From the NCBI RefSeq assembly GCF_900099925.1, contig NZ_FNDE01000008.1:1-64000 (forward strand): DNA of 64,000 nt. The letters are read 5' to 3'. This document shows, piece by piece, positions 9,738 through 19,234 of the stretch (position 1 is its first letter; every line of letters starts with the position of its first letter). A program made the position numbers and the translations under genes. The DNA comes from Aneurinibacillus thermoaerophilus. GTDB taxonomy: Bacteria > Bacillota > Bacilli > Aneurinibacillales > Aneurinibacillaceae. The notes beneath the pieces are model-generated. The model saw only the letters and a program-made list of their open reading frames with translations. It was not told the origin of the DNA and searched no databases.

Positions 9738-10011
9738 AAACTTTTGAAGTTTACCCCTATACACCTCTATATAAACCGTTCTACATCCAGCGGATGCGAA
9801 CGGGACAGTGGTCGCGTACCGGAATTCTTTTCGTCAAGGGTTGCCGATACGTCTCGCTCGCTCCGCTTTCTCATGATTTCTCTCGGACGTTTGGCGGGAC
9901 GAAAGGCACGGGCAACGAACCCCGCGATTCTGGCGTCGCAAGCCTTAATGTATACACCGAATTTCTGCGCTTATATAAAATAGTACAAAAATACTGCGTA
10001 CTAAATAATTT
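9738..10011. other. Intergenic stretch with a strong hairpin, no gene
   Basis: About 275 bases between mcrC and the convergent MFS gene. At 9776-9803 CCGTTC, then CATCC, pair with GGATG and GAACGG around a 3-base loop, giving a two-part stem. The following ~170 bases are GC-richer than normal intergenic DNA here and have no ribosome site. The open frames across it have no recognisable protein character. It could be a structured RNA or a repeat; I cannot assign it. Confidence 0.45.
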
Positions 10012-10050
10012 AAAAAAAATCCCTCTTCCACAAAAGCAAAGAAGGATTTT
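10012..10050 (-). terminator. Rho-independent terminator of the MFS gene
   Basis: On the minus strand AAAATCCTTCTT pairs with AAGAGGGATTTT (one mismatch) and runs into eight T. It lies 17 bases after the MFS stop codon. Confidence 0.8.
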
Positions 10051-10066
10051 GTATGACATATACACA

Positions 10067-11239
10067 TTAGATAGTTACTGTACTTTTTTGTTCCCTTTTT
10101 ATATAAATCCAATACAAAATAAATGCGACAGCTGATATGAGCATTCCTGAGATGTATGGAAGTCCCATTTGTGTGGAATAAAGCGCACCTCCGATCGGTG
10201 GGCCGGCGATGCGACCGAGTGAATCGAACGAAGATAATAGTCCGGTAGCGCTGCCTTGGCCACCTTTTGCTTTTTTGGTTACAAGCGCTGAAACGCTCGG
10301 ACGGATGACACCATTTCCGATGCCGAAAATCGTCACGAAAATAGCGGCGGTAACAAAGCTGTTCGTAAGCAAGATGAGACCAAATCCGATAATGGAAATA
10401 ACAAGACCTGCCTGGATAACAGCACCTTCCCCGAATTTTTTTGTCAATCGGCCGACGAGACCGCCCTGTACGATGGCTCCGGCCACCCCCATAATCATAA
10501 AAATATAGCCCAGTTGCGTCGTATCAACACCAGCACGCGCCGCTGCAAAATAGGCGAATGTCGCCTCCAGACCTGCGAGCGAGAAAGAAACGAACAGTTG
10601 CAACACGTACAAAACGGCAACTGGCCCGTTAAACGCTTTCCAGCGGGATTCTTTTGTGTCTGTATTTTGCATCGTTCGTTTTTCAGCCGGTAGTGACTCG
10701 CTTAGGAAGAACAAGACGAAGAAGAATGTAATTGCTGAGACCATCCCCGCGATAAAGAATGGCATGTTTAAGCTGGTTTTTGAGAAAACCCCGCCGATAG
10801 CCGGGCCGAAGATAAAGCCGAGGCCAACCGCTGCGCCGATAATTCCCATGCCTTTCCCGCGGTTTTCTGGCGTGGTAATGTCGGCGACATAGGCCATCGT
10901 TGTTGGCATGTTGGCGGACGATAGGAGTCCCCCGAGAATCCGGGCCGCGAATAACATCCATAGCTTGGTGGAGATAGCAAACAAAAAGAAGGAAATAGAC
11001 AAGCCGGCGATGCCAATAAGCATTACTGGTTTGCGCCCGATTTTGTCGGAAATTCGTCCCCATATCGGCGCGAACAGAAATTGCATCAAGGAGTACACAG
11101 CCATCAGCCAACCGAGCTGTTCCGGCGTTGCGCCTACCCGCTCGGCGAAAAATGGCAGCACAGGAATAATAATGCCGAACCCTACCATAACAAGAAACAT
11201 TACGACGAACAAAAGCGGCAACGCTTTTTTATTTTCCAT
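10067..11239 (-). CDS. MFS drug-efflux-type transporter
   Basis: A 390-residue, 12-helix major facilitator. The loop 2-3 motif A is clear (GRISDKIGRKPV), and motif C-like glycines follow in helix 5 (GAAVGLGFIFGPAIGG), which mark the drug:H+ antiporter group (TetA/Bmr-like). Substrate cannot be told from sequence. It has its own terminator and a divergent neighbour (capA-like). An 8-bp inverted repeat at 11391-11410 lies in the shared promoter region. Confidence 0.88.
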   Translation of the reverse strand: MENKKALPLLFVVMFLVMVGFGIIIPVLPFFAERVGATPEQLGWLMAVYSLMQFLFAPIWGRISDKIGRKPVMLIGIAGLSISFFLFAISTKLWMLFAARILGGLLSSANMPTTMAYVADITTPENRGKGMGIIGAAVGLGFIFGPAIGGVFSKTSLNMPFFIAGMVSAITFFFVLFFLSESLPAEKRTMQNTDTKESRWKAFNGPVAVLYVLQLFVSFSLAGLEATFAYFAAARAGVDTTQLGYIFMIMGVAGAIVQGGLVGRLTKKFGEGAVIQAGLVISIIGFGLILLTNSFVTAAIFVTIFGIGNGVIRPSVSALVTKKAKGGQGSATGLLSSFDSLGRIAGPPIGGALYSTQMGLPYISGMLISAVAFILYWIYIKREQKSTVTI

Positions 11240-11390
11240 ATTTCACACCCCATCAGAAGCCCATTGCCCTATTATAAAGCGCTGGTTGGTTATCTATATT
11301 GTTTACCAGAAAGCAAAAGTGATTCGATGAATGTAAAAAGGTCATTTATTTTTGACTAATCTGACTGTGATTATACGACTTTGAAGAGGA

Positions 11391-11410
11391 TATAGTCAAG
11401 TGTGACTATA
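11391..11410. promoter_or_regulatory. Inverted repeat in the divergent MFS/capA promoter region
   Basis: TATAGTCA, 4 bases, TGACTATA is a perfect 8-bp inverted repeat about 150 bases upstream of the MFS start and 190 bases upstream of the CapA-like gene. It could be an operator; no T-run follows, so it is not a typical terminator. No regulator is encoded next to it. Confidence 0.4.
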
Positions 11411-11599
11411 CCGCTTAAAACAATCAACTCATACGGAAAGCCTGTTTATTTTGTCGAAAAATCACGAAAAGAAATGGTTGTACTGGTGTCCGAACTCCCA
11501 TACTCTTGTATAAAGCATGAAGGTATAAAAATGAGGTTCTATATGTGAATATAAAATAAATAAGAACAGATGGGATGACTATGCAAGTGGGGGAGACGA

Positions 11600-12724
11600 G
11601 TGAAGAAGCTGCAACGAACGTCGCTATTCATCATATTATCGATTACGTTTTTTACGACTTTGCTGTACGCTGTGTCCGCTATCGTAATGAAGATTAGCAA
11701 GGTAAAAGAAACGACCAAAATAGCAATAAAACCAGCTGATTTGCGCAAGCCGGAAGAGAGAAGGGAATCTGGAGCGGAACGTTGGACACCAACTGAAATA
11801 ATTACGGTAAGCGCCGCCGGTGATGTCACAATTGGACGTGACGAAGCCTACCCGTATCCGTTTAGCTTCGAGCATGAAGTGATGAAGAATGGCAAGGCTT
11901 TTTTTGGAAAGCACATTCGGGCTATTTTTAATAGAGACGATTTGACGATTGTCAACCTAGAGACGACGCTGACGACAGCGACCGCCAAAGCGACGAAGAC
12001 ATTTCGTTTTAGGGGAAAACCGGAATATGTGCAAATTTTGACGCTGTCAGGCATTGATGCCGTAAATCTTGCAAATAATCATACGCATGATTATTTGCGG
12101 GAGGGATATGAGGATACGATAAAGAATCTGCAAAAATATCATATTGGCTATTTTGGCTATGACAACAAATATATGAAGACGATAAAAGGAATCAAAATTG
12201 GACTGCTCGGGTATGAAGGATGGGAGAACAGCGAAAAATTACAGCGGACGATTGCCCGTGATATTGCCGAGCTACGTGGTCGCGGCACACAAATTGTGAT
12301 CGTAAGCTTTCACTGGGGGGTGGAGCGCAGTTATTATCCGAATCGGACACAAAAAGCGCTCGGCAGATACGCTGTGGAGCGGGGCGCTGATCTTGTCCTT
12401 GGCCATCACCCGCACGTAATGCAAGGAATTGAGGAATACAAAGGAAAGTTTATCGTTTACAGCCTTGGCAATTTTATGTTTGGGGGCAATAAAAATCCTA
12501 AAGATAAAGATACGTTTATTTTTCAGCAGACGTTTTATGTTAAAAACGGCTCGTTGACAGGAGAACAGGAGATCAGGATCATTCCTTGTTCCATTTCTTC
12601 GGTAAAGGAAAGAAATAACTATCAGCCTCTGCCGTTAAAAGGAGTAGAAGCGGAGCGCGTACGGGCAAGGCTAAAAGCGTACAGCCGCAACCTCGGTGAA
12701 CTGGACTGGAGCACGATTAAATAG
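11600..12724 (+). CDS. CapA-family (poly-gamma-glutamate synthesis type) membrane-anchored metallophosphatase-fold protein
   Basis: 374 residues, GTG start with GGGGGAGA upstream. An N-terminal hydrophobic segment (LFIILSITFFTTLLYAVSAIVM) anchors it in the membrane with the rest outside. CapA-domain motifs: AAGDVTIGR, NLETTL, NLANNHTHDY, SFHWGVE, DLVLGHHPHVMQG and YSLGNFMFG, which supply the His/Asp/Asn metal ligands. CapA takes part in capsule polyglutamate export, but no capB or capC is present here, so a general cell-surface role is more likely. Followed by a strong terminator. Confidence 0.88.
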   Translation: MKKLQRTSLFIILSITFFTTLLYAVSAIVMKISKVKETTKIAIKPADLRKPEERRESGAERWTPTEIITVSAAGDVTIGRDEAYPYPFSFEHEVMKNGKAFFGKHIRAIFNRDDLTIVNLETTLTTATAKATKTFRFRGKPEYVQILTLSGIDAVNLANNHTHDYLREGYEDTIKNLQKYHIGYFGYDNKYMKTIKGIKIGLLGYEGWENSEKLQRTIARDIAELRGRGTQIVIVSFHWGVERSYYPNRTQKALGRYAVERGADLVLGHHPHVMQGIEEYKGKFIVYSLGNFMFGGNKNPKDKDTFIFQQTFYVKNGSLTGEQEIRIIPCSISSVKERNNYQPLPLKGVEAERVRARLKAYSRNLGELDWSTIK

Positions 12725-12741
12725 CCAAAAATAAGCGATGC

Positions 12742-12774
12742 GAAAGCGTCAAGGGCCTGTCCTTGGCGCTTTTC
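12742..12774 (+). terminator. Terminator after the CapA-like gene
   Basis: GAAAGCGTCAAGG pairs with CCTTGGCGCTTTTC, leaving one mismatch, followed by T-rich sequence. Confidence 0.8.
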
Positions 12775-12840
12775 GTCTTTACACATAAGCAGTGAAATGC
12801 CCGTGAGTTTTTCTTATCATGATAAACAAACAGAAAAATG

Positions 12841-12869
12841 TTGTATACAGTACCGGGGTATGATATATT
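12841..12869 (+). promoter_or_regulatory. copA promoter with CsoR-type operator in the spacer
   Basis: TTGTAT, 17 bases, TATATT gives a plausible sigma-A promoter. The spacer contains TACCGGGGTATGATA, which resembles the GC-centred CsoR operators of Bacillus copZA from memory. CsoR binding here would block RNA polymerase until Cu(I) is bound. Confidence 0.65.
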
Positions 12870-12915
12870 GAAAAGTGAAGGAAATAGATACATTAAATTA
12901 GAGTTTTTTTATTAT

Positions 12916-12933
12916 ACTATACATAGGTATAGT
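12916..12933. promoter_or_regulatory. Inverted repeat just upstream of copA
   Basis: ACTATAC, ATAG, GTATAGT is a perfect 7-bp inverted repeat directly before the AAGGAGGGG ribosome site. It could be a second regulator site or a leader hairpin. Confidence 0.45.
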
Positions 12934-12950
12934 GTAAGGAGGGGCGCTAA

Positions 12951-15362
12951 ATGTCGGCGAGCAAACAGACAGCGATTCAAATAAAAGGCATGACGTGTGC
13001 GGCTTGTGCCAACCGCATTGAAAAAGGGCTTAAGCGAATGGAAGGAGTGGAGGAAGCGAATGTTAACTTTGCGGTGGAGAAGGCCGTGGTTACGTACGAC
13101 CCGGAAAAAGTGACGCTCTCCCAGCTGGAAGAAAGGATTGAAAAGTTAGGATACGCTACGGTAAAAGAGCAGATCGATTTCCAAATTGCAGGCATGACGT
13201 GCGCGGCCTGCGCGAATCGGATTGAGAAAGGGCTTAGCAAAATGCCTGGCGTAACGGAAGCGACCGTCAACTTTGCGCTGGAAACTGCCCACCTAGAGTA
13301 TCTGCCTGCTGAGGTTTCTATTGAAGATATGGTGTGCAAGGTGGAGAAGCTCGGTTACAAAGCGGTGCCGAAACAAGAAGATGGGCAGGAAGAGAATCAC
13401 CGCCGGCAGGAAATCAATCGGCAAAAGCGGAAGTTTATTATTTCAGCGATTTTATCTTTTCCTTTATTATGGTCGATGGCCGGACATTTTTCGTTTACTT
13501 CTTTTATCTGGATGCCGGAATGGTTGATGAATCCCTGGGTACAGTTCGCTTTAGCCACTCCGATCCAGTTTATTATCGGAGCCCAATTTTATATCGGCGC
13601 GTATAAAGCATTGCGCAATAAAAGTGCAAACATGGATGTGTTAGTCGCACTTGGCACGTCTGCTGCTTACTTTTACAGTTTATATTTAACGATTCTATCC
13701 ATTGGTCAAGCGCATCATGCCCCAGAGATGTATTATGAGACCAGCGCGATACTGATTACATTAATTTTGCTTGGAAAACTATTTGAAGCTTTGGCAAAAG
13801 GGCGGACGTCCAAGGCCATTGAAACATTGATGGGCCTTAGGGCGAAGCAAGCGCTTGTCATTCGAAACGGACAGGAAATGCTCGTTCCGGTGGAAGAAGT
13901 GATTGTCGGTGATATGATTGTGATAAAACCCGGCGAAAAAATTCCTGTTGACGGCGAAATTATCGAGGGCCGTTCGTCTATTGATGAATCGATGCTGACG
14001 GGAGAAAGCGTGCCGGTAGAAAAACAGGTGGGCGCAAACGTATTTGGCGCGACGGTAAACAAAAATGGCGTGCTGAAAATAAGAGCCACTAAAGTCGGCA
14101 GAGAGACAGCGCTTGCGCAAATTATTAAAGTGGTGGAAGAAGCGCAGGGCTCGAAAGCACCGATTCAGCGCATTGCGGACCGTATCTCAGGAATTTTTGT
14201 CCCGATTGTCGTTGGCATCGCTGTGCTCGTTTTCCTTATCTGGTATTTCTGGCTTGTTCCTGGAGACTTTGCGAACGCGTTGGAAAAGCTGATTGCTGTG
14301 CTCGTAATCGCGTGCCCATGCGCCCTTGGCCTGGCTACCCCGACTTCGATTATGGCCGGTTCGGGAAGAGCGGCTGAGCTCGGCATTTTGTTTAAAGGGG
14401 GCGAATATCTGGAAATTGCGCACCGAGTAGACACCGTCGTGTTTGATAAAACGGGAACTGTAACAAAGGGCAAGCCGGAACTGACAGACGTGGTGGCGGA
14501 AAGTATAGAAGAAGCGGAGTTTCTGCGTCTTGTTGGTGGAACAGAGAAAAACTCGGAACACCCGCTCGCGGAAGCGATGGTCGTTGGTATAGAGGAAAAA
14601 GGAATCGCCCTGCCTTCAGCGGAGCAGTTCGAAGCTATCCCGGGCTATGGAGTGTGGGCTGTAGTGGAAGGCAAAGAGGTTCTCATTGGCACACGCAAGT
14701 TAATGGAAACATACGGAGTGGATGTAAAGCGGGTGTACGGGAGAATGGATGTCTTAGAAGATGAAGGAAAGACCGCCATGCTTGTCGCTGTCGACCGAAA
14801 ATACGCAGGATTGGTAGCGGTCGCGGATACGGTGAAGGAAACGTCACGCGAAGCCGTGGCGCGACTTAAACGAATGAATATTGACGTTATGATGATAACG
14901 GGAGACAATGAACGAACAGCACAGGCGATCGCGCGGGAAGTAGGAATTAAACAGGTTCGCGCCGAAGTGTTGCCGGAAGATAAAGCAGAGGAAGTAAGGA
15001 ATTTGCAGGCCCAAGGTAAAAAAGTCGCTATGGTAGGAGATGGGATTAACGATGCGCCTGCGCTGGCGGTAGCTGATGTCGGTATTGCCATGGGGACCGG
15101 AACGGACGTAGCGATGGAGGCCGGGGATATTACTTTGATGCGCGGCGATTTAAACAGTATTGCTGATGCGTTTGTGATGAGTCGGAAAACAATGACCAAT
15201 ATTAAACAAAACCTGTTTTGGGCGCTTGCTTACAATTCGCTCGGCATTCCGATCGCTGCCGCAGGATTTCTTGCGCCGTGGGTGGCTGGCGCTGCTATGG
15301 CCTTGAGTTCAGTATCGGTCGTTCTTAATGCTCTACGCCTGCAAAAGGCGAAAGTAGAATAA
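12951..15362 (+). CDS. copA: Copper-exporting P1B-type ATPase CopA
   Basis: 803 residues, full length. Two N-terminal heavy-metal domains carry [10 protein letters not shown] (Cys16/Cys19 and Cys84/Cys87). The membrane part has the Cu(I)-type motif CPC at 455-457. The catalytic phosphorylation motif is DKTGT with Asp499; the TGES loop ([11 protein letters not shown]), the HP motif (SEHPLAEA) and the GDGINDAPA hinge are all present. The C-terminal helix has the usual YN and [15 protein letters not shown] pattern. It exports Cu(I) using ATP, with copper handed over by CopZ. First gene of copA-csoR-copZ. Confidence 0.97.
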   Translation: MSASKQTAIQIKGMTCAACANRIEKGLKRMEGVEEANVNFAVEKAVVTYDPEKVTLSQLEERIEKLGYATVKEQIDFQIAGMTCAACANRIEKGLSKMPGVTEATVNFALETAHLEYLPAEVSIEDMVCKVEKLGYKAVPKQEDGQEENHRRQEINRQKRKFIISAILSFPLLWSMAGHFSFTSFIWMPEWLMNPWVQFALATPIQFIIGAQFYIGAYKALRNKSANMDVLVALGTSAAYFYSLYLTILSIGQAHHAPEMYYETSAILITLILLGKLFEALAKGRTSKAIETLMGLRAKQALVIRNGQEMLVPVEEVIVGDMIVIKPGEKIPVDGEIIEGRSSIDESMLTGESVPVEKQVGANVFGATVNKNGVLKIRATKVGRETALAQIIKVVEEAQGSKAPIQRIADRISGIFVPIVVGIAVLVFLIWYFWLVPGDFANALEKLIAVLVIACPCALGLATPTSIMAGSGRAAELGILFKGGEYLEIAHRVDTVVFDKTGTVTKGKPELTDVVAESIEEAEFLRLVGGTEKNSEHPLAEAMVVGIEEKGIALPSAEQFEAIPGYGVWAVVEGKEVLIGTRKLMETYGVDVKRVYGRMDVLEDEGKTAMLVAVDRKYAGLVAVADTVKETSREAVARLKRMNIDVMMITGDNERTAQAIAREVGIKQVRAEVLPEDKAEEVRNLQAQGKKVAMVGDGINDAPALAVADVGIAMGTGTDVAMEAGDITLMRGDLNSIADAFVMSRKTMTNIKQNLFWALAYNSLGIPIAAAGFLAPWVAGAAMALSSVSVVLNALRLQKAKVE

Positions 15363-15378
15363 GGGGGTGACAAAGACG

Positions 15379-15708
15379 ATGGAGCCGATGATCCACGAAA
15401 ATGGACAGGAGGTGTGCAATCACGGGAGCGAACGCACGAGCCATCATTCAGAGAAGTTGAAAAATAATTTAATTACCCGGCTGAATCGGATTGAAGGACA
15501 AATCCGTGGAATTAAGGGAATGGTCGAAAAAGATGTGTACTGTGACGACATTCTGAATCAAATCGCTGCCGTTCAGTCTGCGCTAAACGCGGTTGGCCGC
15601 CTCCTTCTGGAAGGACATATGAGAAGCTGCGTGATCGAGCGAATCCAGGAAGGGGATCATGAAGTGATTGATGAATTGTTAAAGACAATGAACAAATTAA
15701 TGAAATAA
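15379..15708 (+). CDS. csoR: Copper-sensing repressor CsoR
   Basis: All-helical CsoR/RcnR-family repressor. The Cu(I) ligands are conserved: Cys in VYCDD, and His plus Cys in EGHMRSCV. The helix LITRLNRIEGQIRGIKGMVEKD is diagnostic. The N-terminal tail has extra His and Cys (VCNHG, SHHS). An earlier GTG at 15367 is in frame, but AAGGGGGTG sits correctly for the ATG at 15379. It lies 16 bases after copA, so the operon is autoregulated, probably through the operator near 12850. Confidence 0.95.
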   Translation: MEPMIHENGQEVCNHGSERTSHHSEKLKNNLITRLNRIEGQIRGIKGMVEKDVYCDDILNQIAAVQSALNAVGRLLLEGHMRSCVIERIQEGDHEVIDELLKTMNKLMK

Positions 15709-15740
15709 TGCACTTTTACTGATATGGAGGGAATAACAAG

Positions 15741-15941
15741 ATGCAAACTGTAACGATAAAAGTAGAAGGAATGTCTTGCGGGCATTGTGTAAAAGCAGTG
15801 GAAGGAGCGCTTGAAGAAATCGGTGCCAAAGGCAAAGTCAATCTGAATGAGAAGACAGTGCAGGTGGAATATGATGAACATAAATTGACATTAGAAGCTA
15901 TTAAGGAAGCGATTGAAGACCAGGGTTACGATGTTTTATAA
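15741..15941 (+). CDS. copZ: Copper chaperone CopZ
   Basis: A 66-residue Atx1-like heavy-metal domain with the metal loop MSCGHC near the start and the usual ferredoxin-like fold pattern. It binds Cu(I) in the cytoplasm and delivers it to CopA and CsoR. It follows csoR by 32 bases with a GGAGGG site, ending the operon before a terminator. Confidence 0.96.
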   Translation: MQTVTIKVEGMSCGHCVKAVEGALEEIGAKGKVNLNEKTVQVEYDEHKLTLEAIKEAIEDQGYDVL

Positions 15942-15975
15942 ACGAAAAGATTGCTAATTGTAAATTAAGAAGAGA

Positions 15976-16026
15976 GGCTGTCTCAAAAGGTCGTTAAAAA
16001 ACGTCATGAGGCAGCTTTTCTTTTTT
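15976..16026 (+). terminator. Terminator of the copper operon
   Basis: A long imperfect stem (GGCTG-CTCA with TGAG-GCAGC, inner CGT/ACG) ends in TTTTCTTTTTT. Confidence 0.75.
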
Positions 16027-16038
16027 ATGCCAAAAAGT

Positions 16039-16065
16039 GGGGCCAAAAAGTAGCTTTTTGGCCCC
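16039..16065. terminator. Second, bidirectional terminator hairpin
   Basis: GGGGCCAAAAAG pairs perfectly with CTTTTTGGCCCC around a 3-base loop. It is located right before the stop of the minus-strand arginase-fold gene, which it probably terminates. Confidence 0.8.
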
Positions 16066-16079
16066 CCTTTTCTTAAGTA

Positions 16080-16859
16080 TTAACTATAAATTGTTTGCAG
16101 GATTTCCAGATTCACTTTCTCGTTTTTGCGAATGCTCATTTGTTTATCTTGATGAAATACGTCGAGAGGCGAGACAGGAAGCTCTCCGCAGATGTCTACC
16201 CCATAAATTTTGGCAGAACAATGGATAAGCGCTTTCACTATCGCTTGCAGTTGAGCAAGTGTCATAACGCCCTGATCCCAGTTTGTCTCGACTTCTTCAG
16301 GAGAAAGAACATCTTTATCAATGCTGATATAGACTGTATCCGTATGGATGCTTAAAAGAATGGAAGAAATAAACGTATTTATGTTTGTTTCACGGAGTTG
16401 TTGGCTCGTAAAAACTGTGATGTAAGAAGAGAAATGCGGATCGATTTGCGCCGCCAAATCGGATCGGGTGCCGATGAGTATAACGTGGCGCAATAGAGGT
16501 AAATGAAGCAAAGCATCGACAACCCAAGAACCGCATGAAAGAAAGTGCTGTGGCACATTTGTCATCATGTCCGTATGGTTGTCAAGAAGAATGAGGGTAA
16601 AAGGACGATCGACTTCCTGAAGAAGCGTGCGTGAGACATAATGGTAATTGCCGTTACCGACAAAAGTGATGCCACCTGGATGTCGTCTCTGATGCAGCCG
16701 TTCAGCAATCAAACGAAAGGAATCCTGCTCACAGTATCCGTTTGTATGTTCAATATCTTCACATTCGATCCACGTATGAGGCAGAGCAAGCAGGTTCGTT
16801 TGAGGAATGTAAACGTGATCGAAATTGCAGATGGTAAGGTCATCATATAGCAATCCCAT
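16080..16859 (-). CDS. Divergent arginase/agmatinase-fold (ureohydrolase) protein
   Basis: 259 residues, a little shorter than the usual 290-310. The metal-ligand motifs of the superfamily are recognisable but altered: GNGNYHY in place of GGDHS, LLDNHTDM for the DxHxD motif, and SIDKDVLSP for SxDxDxxDP. All six expected ligands (His, Asp, His, Asp, Asp, Asp) appear present, so it may be active with two Mn ions. The substrate cannot be told; formimino-, guanidino- and ureido- compounds are typical. It is divergent from hyuA, so a link to hydantoin/ureido catabolism is tempting but only inferred. Confidence 0.8.
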   Translation of the reverse strand: MGLLYDDLTICNFDHVYIPQTNLLALPHTWIECEDIEHTNGYCEQDSFRLIAERLHQRRHPGGITFVGNGNYHYVSRTLLQEVDRPFTLILLDNHTDMMTNVPQHFLSCGSWVVDALLHLPLLRHVILIGTRSDLAAQIDPHFSSYITVFTSQQLRETNINTFISSILLSIHTDTVYISIDKDVLSPEEVETNWDQGVMTLAQLQAIVKALIHCSAKIYGVDICGELPVSPLDVFHQDKQMSIRKNEKVNLEILQTIYS

Positions 16860-16964
16860 CGCGATCTCTCCTCTGTTTTACAGCAGACGCGGAATCGAGC
16901 AAAGCAATACCGTGATGCTGCATTTTTTTCTATACTATTAATATAGTAGTAACGTCTATATAAA

Positions 16965-16988
16965 ACAATATATATTCCAGTATATTGT
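16965..16988. promoter_or_regulatory. Candidate upstream activator site for the hyuAB sigma-54 promoter
   Basis: ACAATATA, 8 bases, TATATTGT is a perfect inverted repeat centred about 140 bases before the -24 element at 17119, the usual distance for an enhancer-binding protein. No such activator gene is in the window. Confidence 0.55.
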
Positions 16989-17116
16989 GAACCTCTCCCA
17001 CTTCCTGGCGTGTGAGACACCTTTCATAAGTGGAAATTCACTTTCATTTTTGAAAGAATCTTTTCTTGTATTTATTCTGTTTTTACTTATACGTCTATAT
17101 TTTTTAATTTTTAAAA

Positions 17117-17133
17117 TTGGCATAATAATTGCT
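17117..17133 (+). promoter_or_regulatory. Sigma-54 (SigL) promoter of hyuAB
   Basis: TTGGCATAATAATTGCT matches the -24/-12 consensus, with the GG and GC pairs exactly 12 bases apart. It lies about 50 bases before the hyuA start, and the stretch is otherwise AT-rich. Such promoters need an ATP-driven enhancer-binding activator. Confidence 0.8.
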
Positions 17134-17182
17134 AAATTTAAATGGGCGAAAGCAAGTGCATTTTAGCTAGAGGAGGAAACGT

Positions 17183-19234
17183 ATGATGGGAAAATATCAT
17201 GTAGCCGTCGATGTTGGTGGAACCTTTACTGACGTATTTGTTTTTGATGAGGAAAAGGGGGAAATTGCTGTTACGAAAGTATCTTCTACACCTGACAATC
17301 CAGCTCGAGGCATTTTAGAAGGGATTAAAAATTCAGCGGTTCCGATATCTGAAATTTCATTATTTTCTCACGGTACGACCGTTGGAACCAATGCCTTGAT
17401 CACAAGACGCCTGCCAAAAACAGCTTTTATTGCAAGCAGAGGATTTCGTGATGTACCGGAAATTCGTCGTGGAACTAAGCTAGAATTATGGGACGCCTAT
17501 GAAGATGTAGCACCTCCGTACATACGGCGTCGTGACCGGTTTGAGGTTACAGAGCGCACAGACTATAGCGGAAATATTATTACTCCGCTTGATGAACAGG
17601 AAGCGCGCGAACTGGCCCGTATCCTGAAAAGGCGCGGGGTAGAATCCATTGCGATTGGTTTCATGAATGCATATGTGAATGGAACAAATGAACAAAGAAT
17701 GAAAGAAATCCTTCAGGAAGAAATGCCGGGAGTCTATATTTGTACATCGAGTGAAACGCTTCCGGAAATTTTCGAACATGAACGAATGAGCACCACAATT
17801 GTAAACGCTGTGCTGGGGCCGATTGTAAGTAATTATATTCAGGAACTGTCAGATTCTTTGCGTAAAGATGGATATAAAGGAGATGTACTTGTACTTCATT
17901 CCGGTGGTGGCGTGATGACGTCCGAAACGGTTCCGAGGTATGCCGCTCGTCTCGCCAGCTCAGGAATTGCGGCCGGTGCGATTGCAAGCGCTCACATCGC
18001 TAAATTATGCGGATTTCAAAACGCGATTGGATTGGACATGGGAGGGACAAGTACGGATATTTCTCTCATGTATAACGGTGAGTTACGCGTTACAAATGAT
18101 TGGTATATCGAATATGGTTATCCGATCGGGTTCCCGAGCATTGAAATTCTCACCATTGGTGCCGGTGGTGGTAGCCTAGCCTGGATTGACGATGGGGGTT
18201 CACTTCGTAACGGTCCGCAGAGTGCAGGAGCGACACCCGGCCCAGCTTGCTATCAACGCGGGGGAACAGAACCAACGAACAGTGATGCCAATGTGCTATT
18301 AGGTCGCCTTGGAACGGAACTTCTGGATGGGAAGATGACGCTTGACAAAGAAAAAGCACGCGAAGCGATTCGAAAAATCGCTGAACCATTCGGCTATACG
18401 GAAGCAGAAGCAGCGAACGCCATCATCAAAGTAGCAAACGCTAACATGTGCGATGCGCTACGTCTCATTTCCGTTCGCCGTGGATATGATCCGCGTGATT
18501 TTGCGCTTGTTGTGTTTGGTGGTGCAGGTGCACTTCATGGCGCACATCTAGCGAAAGAATTAGAGATTCCAACCGTAATTGTACCACCGCATCCGGGAAT
18601 TACGTCTGCTATGGGATGTTTGCTTGTTGATGTAAGACATGACATTTCCAAAACGTATTTAATGAACATACAGGATGTCTCATTGACTGAATTAGAACAA
18701 ACATATGTAAATATGGAACAGGAAGCGGCTAAACTTCTGGAAGAAGAGGGGGTACCGCAAGAAAATACTCAACTTATTCGTTATATTGACATGCGGTATA
18801 CCGGACAATGGCGTTCATTATCTATTCCAGTTTCCCGTCCGATTCACTCACTTAAGGAAGCATTGGAGCGGTTCCACAGGGAACATGAGCGTGAATTCGC
18901 ATTCTCAAATCCGGAACAAGGGGTTGAAATTTACGGCCTACGCGTAGCGGCCACCGGAATTGTACCGAAGCCGGATTTACCAATGGAGCAGCCGAAAGGC
19001 AATATGAATGATGCGATTCGGGGCAAGCGAGATGTTTATTTTGAAGAAAGCGGGGGCTTTGTAGAAGCAACCATTTATAATCGTTCGCTGCTCCCTGTAG
19101 GTTCTACATTCCAAGGGCCAGCAATTGTCGAGCAGATGGATTCGACAGTTGTTATTCCGCCAGGATTTACGGCTGAAGTCGATCCGTATAAGAATTTACT
19201 GTTAACGTACAAAAAAGATATGGAGGCGAAATAA
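17183..19234 (+). CDS. hyuA: HyuA-type subunit of a hydantoinase/oxoprolinase/carboxylase-family enzyme
   Basis: 683 residues, the ATP-binding subunit of the HyuA/HyuB superfamily. It has the ASKHA-fold signatures VDVGGTFTDVFVFD at the start, FSHGTTVGTNALITR, and GLDMGGTSTDISLM around residue 280. Members include N-methylhydantoinase, 5-oxoprolinase and acetone or acetophenone carboxylases. No third small subunit is present, which argues against acetone carboxylase. Good GAGGAGG ribosome site. It overlaps hyuB by one base (TAATG). Expression is likely sigma-54 dependent, consistent with nitrogen or amino-acid-type catabolism. Confidence 0.93.
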   Translation: MMGKYHVAVDVGGTFTDVFVFDEEKGEIAVTKVSSTPDNPARGILEGIKNSAVPISEISLFSHGTTVGTNALITRRLPKTAFIASRGFRDVPEIRRGTKLELWDAYEDVAPPYIRRRDRFEVTERTDYSGNIITPLDEQEARELARILKRRGVESIAIGFMNAYVNGTNEQRMKEILQEEMPGVYICTSSETLPEIFEHERMSTTIVNAVLGPIVSNYIQELSDSLRKDGYKGDVLVLHSGGGVMTSETVPRYAARLASSGIAAGAIASAHIAKLCGFQNAIGLDMGGTSTDISLMYNGELRVTNDWYIEYGYPIGFPSIEILTIGAGGGSLAWIDDGGSLRNGPQSAGATPGPACYQRGGTEPTNSDANVLLGRLGTELLDGKMTLDKEKAREAIRKIAEPFGYTEAEAANAIIKVANANMCDALRLISVRRGYDPRDFALVVFGGAGALHGAHLAKELEIPTVIVPPHPGITSAMGCLLVDVRHDISKTYLMNIQDVSLTELEQTYVNMEQEAAKLLEEEGVPQENTQLIRYIDMRYTGQWRSLSIPVSRPIHSLKEALERFHREHEREFAFSNPEQGVEIYGLRVAATGIVPKPDLPMEQPKGNMNDAIRGKRDVYFEESGGFVEATIYNRSLLPVGSTFQGPAIVEQMDSTVVIPPGFTAEVDPYKNLLLTYKKDMEAK

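Noticed and set aside
9744-10135. Open frames across the mcrC-MFS gap
   Set aside because: No ribosome site, no domain, and they run over the MFS terminator and the end of the MFS gene.
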